A DNA stretch of 15,931 bases from DATJLQ01 sp035509415. Its GTDB lineage: Bacteria > Pseudomonadota > Alphaproteobacteria > JACZXZ01. Below, piece after piece: positions 6,434-13,261 of the stretch (position 1 is the stretch's first letter; each line of letters opens with the position of its first letter). A program made the translations under genes and the position numbers. The stretch covers positions 1 to 15,931 of the forward strand of contig DATJLQ010000227.1 of NCBI GenBank assembly GCA_035509415.1, written 5' to 3'. The notes below the pieces were generated by a model that saw only the letters and a program-made list of their open reading frames with translations, had not been told where the DNA came from and made no database searches.

Positions 6434-7180
6434 TTATTTCCTGATGTCGCCCACGCCCTCGTCGAGCTTGCGCTCGATGAAATCCATGTGATCGACGATC
6501 GCTTTACGCGCGGCCTCGGGGCGTTTCCTGCGCACCGCGTCGTAGATCTCGAAATGGTGGCGCCAGATGATCTTCTGCTCCTCGCGGTTGGGCACGAAGC
6601 GCTTGAAGCGGTAGAAGGCGCTGAAGCCGTCGCGCAGGACTTCGATGATGCGCATGACGAGCGGATTGCCGGTGCACGCCGCGAGCGACGTGTGGAACGC
6701 GATGTCGCTCTGCTCCCATTCCTCGTCGGTGACGTTGCGCCGCTTCATTTCGGCGAGATGGCGGCGCATGGCGGCAAGCGACGCGCGGTCCGGGTTCTTG
6801 GCCGCTTGCGCCGCGCACCAGCCCTCGACCGCGCGCCTGATGTCGAAGAACTCATTGACCCGGTGGAGCTCGCTCCTGATGAGCTCGTGAAGCGGGCGGT
6901 CGACCGGCGCGCGCGGCGAGGACGAGACCACGACGCTGCCCGCACCATGGCGCACCTCGATGAGGCCCAGGAGCTCCGCGCGATAGAGCGCCTCGCGCAC
7001 GGTCGGCCGGCTCGCGTTGAAGAGGGCGGCGAACTCGCGCTCGGGCGGCAAGCGGCTTCCGGGGCGGAAGCGGCCCAAGCGGATGAATTCGTGGATTTGC
7101 GCGAACACCATGTCCGACTTGCGGCCGCCGCGGAGGGGCGCGATCGGTGGCGGGGCGCTCTTGCGGGACGAACGAGCCAT
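6434..7180 (-). CDS. GntR-family transcriptional regulator, FadR/FCD subgroup
   Basis: A 248-residue DNA-binding regulator. The N-terminal winged helix (about 22-86) carries the GntR hallmark RLPPEREFAALFNASRPTVR (43-62) and the wing HGAGS. The C-terminal all-helical FCD ligand domain (about 105-238) keeps the likely metal-binding set D159 and H163 in SDIAFH, H208 or H209, and H231. FCD proteins usually bind carboxylic acids or related intermediates and derepress catabolic genes. I chose the ATG at 7180 (MARSSRKSAPP); an in-frame TTG at 7249 would add 23 residues without domain content, and neither start has a strong ribosome site. It leads the pair with the SDR and is divergent from the NIPSNAP-ALDH-transporter block, its probable target. 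Confidence 0.92.
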   Translation of the reverse strand: MARSSRKSAPPPIAPLRGGRKSDMVFAQIHEFIRLGRFRPGSRLPPEREFAALFNASRPTVREALYRAELLGLIEVRHGAGSVVVSSSPRAPVDRPLHELIRSELHRVNEFFDIRRAVEGWCAAQAAKNPDRASLAAMRRHLAEMKRRNVTDEEWEQSDIAFHTSLAACTGNPLVMRIIEVLRDGFSAFYRFKRFVPNREEQKIIWRHHFEIYDAVRRKRPEAARKAIVDHMDFIERKLDEGVGDIRK

Positions 7181-7349
7181 GGGACGGTTCCGGGCCGGTG
7201 TCGCGATCTCTTCGTGGTAGCGCAAAGGCGGGCCGCGATCTATCGCCAATTGGTTCGCGCGCCGGACCCGACGTCGCGCTCGCGCGGAGAGTGCGTGCGC
7301 GTTTGGGATTGCGCGCCGGAGCGCGGGCGGCTAAGCTCGCACTTGTAAG

Positions 7350-7360
7350 ATGTCAGACCA
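7350..7360. promoter_or_regulatory. Candidate FadR-type operator in the divergent control region (7181-7450)
   Basis: ATGTCAGACCA fits the FadR-subgroup consensus TNGTNNNACNA at every fixed base but the first. It lies in the 270-base gap between the divergent GntR gene and the NIPSNAP gene, about 90 bases before the latter's ATG. Elsewhere in the gap I see an 8-bp palindrome CCAATTGG (7246-7253) and a GGGGAGG ribosome site (7443-7449), and no convincing -35/-10 pair. The gap holds no supportable gene. Confidence 0.4.
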
Positions 7361-7450
7361 AAATAGACGGCGCGCGGTCGGCCGTCAATCCGAGGCGGAT
7401 CGGGGCCAGCCGGCAAAGAAGACCGGGACGGCCAAACGGGGCGGGGAGGC

Positions 7451-8062
7451 ATGCGCTACGACGTGATCCAGCTCGCGGTGCGTCCCGGGACGACGCCCGC
7501 TTCCCTTGCCAAGCTCGAGACCTGGCTCGCCGAAACCGGGGCGCTGGGGCGCCTTCTCGCCTGCTGGTACAGCGAGATCGGATCGCTCAACCAGATCCTC
7601 CTCATCTTCACCCACGATCCTGAGAGCGAGCCGTTCGACCGCGCCGAGGTGGCTCGAAGCGCCAATCCTTTCGGCCTCGCGGGTGCGCTCACCGGCTGGA
7701 GCGCCGATAGCTTCGTCCAATTCCCCTTCGTCGAGCCCTTGCGGCCGGGGAATTTCGGCCCGTTCTTCGAGGCGCGTACCTATCTCGTGATGCCCGACCG
7801 GATGGGAAAGACGATCGAGCTCTGGCGCGACGTGCTGCCGAAGCGCCTCACCCTATCGCCGGCACTTGGCGTCATGCATTCCGTCTCGGGACCGGTGCCG
7901 CGCTTCCTTCACATCTGGCCCTGGGATAGTCTCGATGGGCGGATGCGCACGCGCGCCCGCGCCGTCGAGCTCGGCCTGTGGCCGCCGCCCGGCGGGCCCG
8001 ACCATCTGATCGCCCAGCAAGTGGACATTTATCTCGCCGCGCCCTTTTCGCCCATCCGGTGA
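7451..8062 (+). CDS. NIPSNAP-family protein
   Basis: A 203-residue cytoplasmic protein with no signal peptide or membrane segment. It shows two dimeric alpha-beta-barrel style repeats. The first (about 1-95) starts with MRYDVIQLAVRPG and contains the W-Y-S-E-I-G-SLNQILLIFTH strand region. The second (about 105-200) begins FFEARTYLVMPDRMGKTIELW and contains LHIWPWDSLDGRMRTRARA. Both match the NIPSNAP pattern, in which an opening strand is followed by a helix and a W-x-Y-x-D-L-like element. The biochemical role of bacterial NIPSNAP proteins is poorly defined; they often sit in catabolic clusters, as here, where the ALDH gene begins 50 bases downstream. GGGGAGG precedes the ATG closely. It may be the first gene of the eight-gene plus-strand unit. 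Confidence 0.8.
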   Translation: MRYDVIQLAVRPGTTPASLAKLETWLAETGALGRLLACWYSEIGSLNQILLIFTHDPESEPFDRAEVARSANPFGLAGALTGWSADSFVQFPFVEPLRPGNFGPFFEARTYLVMPDRMGKTIELWRDVLPKRLTLSPALGVMHSVSGPVPRFLHIWPWDSLDGRMRTRARAVELGLWPPPGGPDHLIAQQVDIYLAAPFSPIR

Positions 8063-8112
8063 AGGGCGGAGCGCGAGATCATCGAGGCCAGACGCAACGA
8101 GAAAGGACGCGC

Positions 8113-9540
8113 ATGTATCCGGAGCTTCGACTTCATATCGACGGCGAATGGCTCGACGGCACCGGCCGCGCGGGCGAGGACGTGATCAATCCCGCGAACG
8201 GCAAGGTGCTCGGGCGCTTGCCGCATGCGTCTCCGGCCGATCTGGACCGCGCCCTCGCAGCCGCGGCGCGCGGCTTCGCCGCCTGGCGCGCGACCTCGCC
8301 CTACGAGCGCGCGAAGGTCCTGATCAAGGCGGCCGATCTCATCCGCGCGCGGGCCGAGGATATCGCGCGCACGCTCACCCAGGAGCAGGGCAAGATTCTC
8401 GGCGAGGCGCGCGTCGAGGTGCTCACGACCGCCGACATCGTCCAATGGTTCGCGGAGGAAGGTCGGCGCAGCTACGGCCGGCTCATTCCCGGCCGCTCGG
8501 CGGGCCTGCGCCAGATCGTGGTGCAGGAGCCGGTCGGCGTCGTCGCCGCCTTCACGCCCTGGAATTTCCCGACGCTGACGCCCGCGCGCAAGATCGGCGC
8601 CGCCTTGGGTGCCGGCTGCGCGATCATCATCAAGGCGTCCGAGGAGACGCCCGGAAGCTGCGTCGAGCTGGTGCGCTGCCTGGTCGAGGCAGGCTTGCCC
8701 AAGGGTGCGCTCAACCTCGTGTTCGGCGTGCCGGCCGAGGTGTCCGAGCGTCTCATCCGCGCGCCCGAGGTGCGCAAAGTCTCCTTCACCGGCTCGGTTC
8801 CGGTCGGAAAGCACCTGGCCAAGCTCGCGGCGGAAGGAATGAAGCGGGCCACCATGGAGCTCGGCGGCCACGCGCCCGTCGTGGTGTTCGACGACGTCGA
8901 TCCCGAGAGGACCGCCGAGATCGCCGCCGCGGGCAAGTTCCGCAATGCGGGCCAGGTGTGCATCTCGCCCACGCGCTTCTTCGTCCAGGAGGGCGTGTAC
9001 CGGAAATTCGTGAGCCGCTTCGTCGACGTGGCCAAGGGATTGCGGCTCGGCGACGGGCTCGAGCAAGGGACCCAGATGGGCCCGCTCGCGAACCCGCGCC
9101 GGCTCGACGCGATGGAATCCCTCGTGGCCGACGCGCGCCAGCGCCATGCGACCGTCGCCGCCGGCGGGCAACGCCGCGGCAACCAGGGCTTCTTCTTCGA
9201 GCCCACGGTCCTGACCGACGTGCCCGAGGAGGCGCGCGTGATGAACGACGAGCCGTTCGGTCCGATCGCGCCCATCGTGCCGTTCAAGACCTTCGAGGAG
9301 GTGGTGGCGCGCGCGAACCGCTTGCCCTTCGGCCTCGCGGCCTACGCCTTCGCGGGCTCGCAGCGCACCGCGACCGCGATCGGCGACGCGCTCGAATCCG
9401 GCATGGTCGGGGTCAATACGCTCGCGATCTCGACGCCCGAGACGCCTTTCGGCGGCGTCAAGGAAAGCGGCTACGGCCACGAAGGCGGGATCGAGGGGCT
9501 CGAGGCCTATATGAGCCGCAAGCTCATCTGCGCGATGTGA
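8113..9540 (+). CDS. NAD(P)-dependent aldehyde dehydrogenase, succinate-semialdehyde-dehydrogenase-like
   Basis: A 475-residue enzyme oxidising an aldehyde to its acid in the cytoplasm. The full catalytic set is visible: N151 in TPWNFP, K174 in IIIKASEETP, the FTGS turn (226-229), E249 in MELGG, nucleophile C283 in NAGQVC, and E380-F382-G383 in the cofactor-binding EPFGPI. The overall style (LPHASPADLDRAL, PTVLTDVP, FGGVKESGYG) is closest to the succinate-semialdehyde and related semialdehyde dehydrogenases, but substrate within this family cannot be fixed by motif. The ATG at 8113 has GAAAGGA five bases upstream, and the family N-terminus (ELRLHIDGEW) begins right after it; upstream in-frame codons are not family-like. 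It sits between NIPSNAP and the transporter genes. Confidence 0.93.
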   Translation: MYPELRLHIDGEWLDGTGRAGEDVINPANGKVLGRLPHASPADLDRALAAAARGFAAWRATSPYERAKVLIKAADLIRARAEDIARTLTQEQGKILGEARVEVLTTADIVQWFAEEGRRSYGRLIPGRSAGLRQIVVQEPVGVVAAFTPWNFPTLTPARKIGAALGAGCAIIIKASEETPGSCVELVRCLVEAGLPKGALNLVFGVPAEVSERLIRAPEVRKVSFTGSVPVGKHLAKLAAEGMKRATMELGGHAPVVVFDDVDPERTAEIAAAGKFRNAGQVCISPTRFFVQEGVYRKFVSRFVDVAKGLRLGDGLEQGTQMGPLANPRRLDAMESLVADARQRHATVAAGGQRRGNQGFFFEPTVLTDVPEEARVMNDEPFGPIAPIVPFKTFEEVVARANRLPFGLAAYAFAGSQRTATAIGDALESGMVGVNTLAISTPETPFGGVKESGYGHEGGIEGLEAYMSRKLICAM

Positions 9541-9621
9541 AGCGGGCGCCGATCCGGGCGCGCGGCGCGGCGCTCGACCGCGACCTCGGTCTCGACAGAA
9601 CGACGACGTGGCATGACAACC

Positions 9622-9637
9622 GGGCCGCTCGCGGCCC
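9622..9637 (+). other. Hairpin directly before the ribosome site of the first binding-protein gene
   Basis: Perfect 6-bp stem GGGCCG / CGGCCC with loop CTCG, ending three bases before CCGGAGGA, the ribosome site of the gene at 9654. It lies in the 113-base ALDH-to-transporter gap, which otherwise holds nothing I can name. Such 5' hairpins can protect the downstream message and help a binding protein be made in excess; this role is inferred. Confidence 0.35.
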
Positions 9638-9653
9638 CAACCGGAGGAACCCA

Positions 9654-10892
9654 ATGAGGAAAATCCTGTTCAGCGCGCTGGCGCTCCTGGCGCTCGCGGC
9701 ATTCAAGCCCGCGTCCGCCGCCGACGTGAAGATCGGCATCCTGTTTCCGCTCTCGGGCAACGCCGCCTCGGCGGGGCAGGCGTCCAAGGCCGCGCTCGAG
9801 ACCGCGATCGACATCGTCAACAACAAGCATCCCGAGATGAAGAACATCCCGCTCGCGGCGGGTGCCGGATTGCCGCGCCTGGGCGGCGCCAAGATCGTGC
9901 CCATCTTCGTCGATCATCAGGGCAACCCGTCCGAGGCGCAGAGCCAGGCGCTCCGCCTCATCACGGAGGAGCACGTGACGGCGCTCTTCGGCGCCTACCA
10001 GTCGTCCTGCACCTTCACCGCGACCGCGGTCGCCGAGCGCTACGGCATTCCCTTCGTCGTCGGCGATTCCTCGGCCCTCAACATCACCGGGCGCGGCTTC
10101 AAGACCGTGTTCCGCGTGACGCCGATCGCGAGCGACTACGCCGACACCTACATGCGCTTCTTCGCCGACCTGAAGAAGCAAGGAAAGCGCGTCGGCAGCA
10201 TCGCGGTCGTCAACGAGAACACCGACTACGGCACCTCGGTCGGCGACACCATCGTCGCGGCCGCGAAGAAGGGCGGCATCGACGTGGTCGCGCACATCGC
10301 CTACAACGCGAACGGCACCGACGTTTCGCCCCAGGTGCTCGAGCTCAAGCAGAAGAAGCCCGACGTGGTGATCTTCGTGAGCTACACCGCGGACGCGATC
10401 CTCTACATGAAGACGATGAAGACCCTCGACTACCTCCCGCCCATGGTGATCGGCGACGATACCGGATTCTCCGACCCGGCCTTCATTCCGGCGGTCGGCT
10501 CGATCGCGCAAGGGGTCATGAACCGCAGCGCCTGGGTGGTGGGGAAGCCCGGCAGCACGACCTACGCCATCAACGAGCTCTATAAGAAGAAGACCGGGCG
10601 CGACCTCGACGACACGAGCGGGCGCAACATGGAAGGGTTCCTCGTGCTCGCCGACGCGATCAACCGCGCGGGCTCGACCGAGCCGGCGAAGATCATCGCG
10701 GCCCTCAAGGCGATCGACCTCAAGCCTGACCAGCTCATGATGGGCTATCGCGGCGTCAAGTTCGACCAGACCGGCCAGAACATCGAGGCCGCGACCGCGC
10801 TGATCCAGCTCCTGGGCAAGGACTACGAAGCCGTGTGGCCCGAGCACAACGCGACCGCCAAGCTCGAATGGCCGATGAAGGGCTGGAAGTAA
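9654..10892 (+). CDS. ABC transporter substrate-binding protein, LivK-like (copy 1)
   Basis: A 412-residue periplasmic ligand-binding protein of the branched-chain amino acid (HAAT, Peripla_BP_6) class. The signal peptide MRKILFSALALLALAAFKPA, then SA, has an Ala-Ser-Ala cleavage site near residue 22 and no lipobox cysteine, so the mature protein should be soluble in the periplasm. The fold opens with ADVKIGILFPLSG and contains FVDHQGNPSEA, ERYGIPFVVGDSSA, RVTPIASDY and ENTDYGTSVGD, all characteristic binding-lobe segments. It is longer than the classical LivK (about 370 residues) owing to an insertion near GAGLPRLGGAKI. GGAGGA lies six bases before ATG. It has a close paralogue 232 bases downstream. 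Members of this class bind amino acids, amides, short carboxylates or aromatic acids; the ligand here is unknown. Confidence 0.93.
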   Translation: MRKILFSALALLALAAFKPASAADVKIGILFPLSGNAASAGQASKAALETAIDIVNNKHPEMKNIPLAAGAGLPRLGGAKIVPIFVDHQGNPSEAQSQALRLITEEHVTALFGAYQSSCTFTATAVAERYGIPFVVGDSSALNITGRGFKTVFRVTPIASDYADTYMRFFADLKKQGKRVGSIAVVNENTDYGTSVGDTIVAAAKKGGIDVVAHIAYNANGTDVSPQVLELKQKKPDVVIFVSYTADAILYMKTMKTLDYLPPMVIGDDTGFSDPAFIPAVGSIAQGVMNRSAWVVGKPGSTTYAINELYKKKTGRDLDDTSGRNMEGFLVLADAINRAGSTEPAKIIAALKAIDLKPDQLMMGYRGVKFDQTGQNIEAATALIQLLGKDYEAVWPEHNATAKLEWPMKGWK

Positions 10893-10955
10893 GCGCCGCG
10901 CGCGCGATCCTGCGAGAGCGAGCGTAGGCGGCCTCCCGAACGGGGCCGCCTACGC
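10885..10955 (+). repeat. Relic of the livH 5' end after copy 1, folded as a strong hairpin
   Basis: Bases 10923-10955 match 12421-12453, inside the start of the true livH, at 30 of 33 positions. Flanking blocks also correspond in order: GGAAGTAAGCGCCG (10885-10898) with GGAAGTAGCGCCG (12386-12398), and GATCCTGC (10906-10913) with the same eight bases at 12403-12410, where they include the end of the livH ATG. The relic has no usable start codon or frame. The 33 bases plus one form a perfect 12-bp stem (10922-10933 with 10944-10955), lengthened by a T-G and a C-G pair. Two of the three differences from livH fall in the loop; the third turns a G-T pair into G-C. It may act as an mRNA 3' stabiliser or attenuator between the two binding-protein genes. 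Confidence 0.7.
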
Positions 10956-11124
10956 GGCCCCCCTACGCGCCGCAGCCAATTTCGAGCCGCGCCCTTCGAG
11001 CCTGTCGGCCGCGTTCCCGGCGCCGAGGCTTGGTGATAGACTGGCCCCACGGACCTCGGGAGCCGGTCCGGCAACGACACTTAGCCCGCGCGCAAGCGGG
11101 GAAACGGGTCCTCAAGGGGGAGTC
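10956..11124 (+). promoter_or_regulatory. Leader of the second binding-protein gene with small inverted repeats
   Basis: This non-coding stretch holds a 6-bp inverted repeat CGGACC / GGTCCG (11050-11055, 11065-11070), a 5-bp repeat CCCGC / GCGGG (11085-11089, 11096-11100) and the ribosome site AAGGGGGAG (11114-11122). I see no convincing -35/-10 pair. It could carry its own promoter or only RNA structures in a read-through message. Confidence 0.3.
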
Positions 11125-12372
11125 ATGACAATGAGAACATCGATTTTCGCCGCGGTTGCGCTGCTCGCACTCGCGGCCGCGGGACCGGCGGGCGCTGCCG
11201 ACGCGGTCAAGGTCGGCGTGATTCTGCCGCTCACGGGCAATTCCGCGAGTGCGGGGCAGAACGCCAAGGTGGCGCTCGAGATCGGCCAGGACATCGTCAA
11301 CAACGCCCATCCCGAGCTCAAGAACATCCCGCTCGCCTCGGGGGCCGGTCTGCCCAGGCTGGGCGGCGCCAAGATCGACCTGATCTTCGCCGACCACCAA
11401 GGCAACCCGTCCGAAGGCCAGAACCAGACCCTGCGCCTGATCACCCAGGAGCACGTCGCGGCCCTCATCGGCAGCTATCATTCGAGCGTCACCTTCACCG
11501 CGACCGCGGTCGCCGAGCGCTACGGCGTGCCGTTCGTGGTCGGCGATTCGGTCGCCGCCAACATCACCAGCCGCGGCTTCAAGTGGACCTTCCGCGTGAC
11601 GCCGATCGCGAGCGACTTCGCGAAGAACTACATGGAGTTCCTGGCCGACCTCAAGAAGGCCGGCCATCCGGTGAACAAGATCGCGATCGTGTACGAGAAC
11701 ACCGACTACGGCACCTCGGTCTCGGGCACCGTGCGCAGCGAGGCCAAGAAGCACGGCTTCGACATCGTCGCCGACATCGCCTACAACGCGAACGGCACCG
11801 ACGTCTCGCCCCAGGTGCTCGAGCTCAAGGAGAAGAATCCCGACGCGGTCATCTTCATCAGCTACACGTCGGATGCGATCCTCTACATGAAGACGATGAA
11901 GAACCTGAACTACAAGCCGAAGGTGATCATCGGCGACGACGCCGGGTTCTCCGATCCGGGCTTCATCAAGGCGGTGGGCAATCTCGCGCAAGGCGCGGTC
12001 GACCGCAGCGCGTGGGACATCGGGCCCAAGGACAGCACGACCTGGCGCATCAACGAGATGTTCAAGGCCAAGACCGGCCACGACATGGACGACACCAGTG
12101 CGCGCAACATGCAGGCACTCCTGGTCCTGGCCGACGCGCTCAACCGCGCCGGCTCGGCCGAGCCCGCGAAGCTCCAGAAGGCGCTCGAGAAGACCAACCT
12201 CAAGCGCGGCCAGCTCATGATGGGCTACAACGGCGTCAAGTTCGACCAGACCGGCCAGAACGTGCTCGCCGCGACCTATCTGATCCAGCTCTTCGGCGAC
12301 AACTACGTCGCCGTGTGGCCCGCCAAGGCGGCGCAGCACAAGATCGAATATCCGTTCAAGGGCTGGAACTGA
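11125..12372 (+). CDS. ABC transporter substrate-binding protein, LivK-like (copy 2)
   Basis: A 415-residue paralogue of the preceding binding protein, about two thirds identical by eye and aligned throughout. The Sec signal peptide has its hydrophobic core FAAVALLALAAAG and Ala-Gly-Ala cleavage near residue 24; no lipobox. Shared landmarks include GAGLPRLGGAKI, ADHQGNPSEG, NITSRGFKWTFRVTPIASDF and YNANGTDVSPQVLELK, with differences around likely ligand contacts (SVAAN against SSALN, SYHSSV against AYQSSC). Two starts are possible, ATG 11125 and ATG 11131; the G-rich site at 11114-11122 suits the second slightly better, which would remove two residues. It is followed 28 bases later by livH, so this copy is in the normal position to feed LivHMGF. 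It may bind a related but different ligand from copy 1. Confidence 0.93.
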   Translation: MTMRTSIFAAVALLALAAAGPAGAADAVKVGVILPLTGNSASAGQNAKVALEIGQDIVNNAHPELKNIPLASGAGLPRLGGAKIDLIFADHQGNPSEGQNQTLRLITQEHVAALIGSYHSSVTFTATAVAERYGVPFVVGDSVAANITSRGFKWTFRVTPIASDFAKNYMEFLADLKKAGHPVNKIAIVYENTDYGTSVSGTVRSEAKKHGFDIVADIAYNANGTDVSPQVLELKEKNPDAVIFISYTSDAILYMKTMKNLNYKPKVIIGDDAGFSDPGFIKAVGNLAQGAVDRSAWDIGPKDSTTWRINEMFKAKTGHDMDDTSARNMQALLVLADALNRAGSAEPAKLQKALEKTNLKRGQLMMGYNGVKFDQTGQNVLAATYLIQLFGDNYVAVWPAKAAQHKIEYPFKGWN

Positions 12373-12400
12373 CGGGGAGCGAGACGGAAGTAGCGCCGGC

Positions 12401-13261
12401 ATGATCCTGCTGCAGGTGATCGTAGGCGGCCTCCTGATCGGGGCCGTCTACGCTCTTTTCTCGTCCGGGCTCACGCTCATCTGGGGCATGATGAACGTGA
12501 TCAACTTCGCGCATGGCGAATTCGTCATGCTCGGCATGTACGTCGCCTTCTGGGCCTTCACGCTGTTCGCCCTGGGGGCCGCGAGCTTCACCGCCCTCGC
12601 GGCGCTGTTCCTCTTCATCCTCGGCGTCATCGTCTACATGGCGCTCATCCGCCACGTGATGCGCGGGCCGATGCTGGCCCAGATCCTCGCGACGTTCGGG
12701 CTGCTCCTCGTCTTGCGCTATTCGGCCTTCTGGGCCTTCAGCCCGAATTTCGTGACGCTGCCCGAGGGCTTGGTCGGCCCGACCCTCGACGTGGGCGGGA
12801 TCTACCTGAGTGCGCCCAAGCTCGTGAGCGGGGTCGCGGCGCTCCTGCTCACGGCCGGGATGCATCTCTTCCTCACGCGCACCTCGGTCGGAAGCCAGAT
12901 TCTCGCCGTCGCCGAGGACCAACGCGCCGCCATGCTCATGGGCATCAGGCCCGACCGCATGCAGGCGCTCGCCTGGGGCCTCGCTGGCGCGTCGGCCGGA
13001 ATCGCGGGCGCGCTGATTGCGACCTTCTTTCCGATCTCGCCCACGGTCGGCGAATCGCTCGCCCTCATCGCCTTCGTAGTGGTGACGCTGGGCGGCTTCG
13101 GCAGCGTGCCGGGGGCGATGATCGCGGGGCTCATCGTCGGCCTCATCGAATCCGTCTCGGCCTTCTACATCGGCCCGATCTACCAGGACGTGTTCGTCTA
13201 CGGCCTGTTCGTCGTCATTCTTTGGGTCCGGCCGCGCGGACTTTTGGGGAAGGCGTCGTGA
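12401..13261 (+). CDS. livH: Branched-chain amino acid-type ABC transporter permease LivH
   Basis: A 286-residue inner-membrane permease. It opens with VIVGGLLIGAVYALFSSGL, as LivH proteins do, and carries the strongly conserved NFAHGEFVMLG (35-45) and about eight hydrophobic segments. The cytoplasmic coupling loop that touches the ATPases is the stretch around 165-190 with AVAEDQRAAMLMGI. With LivM it forms the transmembrane channel for the compound delivered by the periplasmic binding proteins. The ATG lies 28 bases after the copy 2 stop, with only a weak ribosome site, and codons 8-18 form a hairpin. Its stop TGA overlaps the livM GTG. The name reflects family; the substrate may not be leucine, isoleucine or valine. 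Confidence 0.94.
   Translation: MILLQVIVGGLLIGAVYALFSSGLTLIWGMMNVINFAHGEFVMLGMYVAFWAFTLFALGAASFTALAALFLFILGVIVYMALIRHVMRGPMLAQILATFGLLLVLRYSAFWAFSPNFVTLPEGLVGPTLDVGGIYLSAPKLVSGVAALLLTAGMHLFLTRTSVGSQILAVAEDQRAAMLMGIRPDRMQALAWGLAGASAGIAGALIATFFPISPTVGESLALIAFVVVTLGGFGSVPGAMIAGLIVGLIESVSAFYIGPIYQDVFVYGLFVVILWVRPRGLLGKAS
12421..12453 (+). other. Hairpin inside the first codons of livH
   Basis: CGTAGGCGGCC (12421-12431) pairs with GGCCGTCTACG (12442-12452) through one G-T pair, 20 bases inside the gene. It is the parent-like copy of the sequence at 10923-10955. A structure so near the start may lower translation of the permease relative to the binding proteins; this effect is inferred. Confidence 0.4.

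Noticed and set aside
4639..6444. A plus-strand open frame spanning the EAL gene end and running opposite the SDR gene
   Set aside because: Composition is Arg-rich without domains. Both overlapped genes have complete catalytic motifs in their own frames.
7181..7249. Upstream TTG start extending the GntR regulator by 23 residues
   Set aside because: The added residues lie outside any domain and there is no ribosome site at the TTG. The ATG at 7180 gives a normal-length family member, though the choice is not certain.
8148..9653. A very long open frame overlapping the aldehyde dehydrogenase gene and continuous with the first binding protein
   Set aside because: Its product is Arg/Gly/Ala-rich low-complexity sequence with no domain, as expected of an off-frame reading of GC-rich DNA. 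The real protein begins at 9654 with a signal peptide and a good ribosome site.
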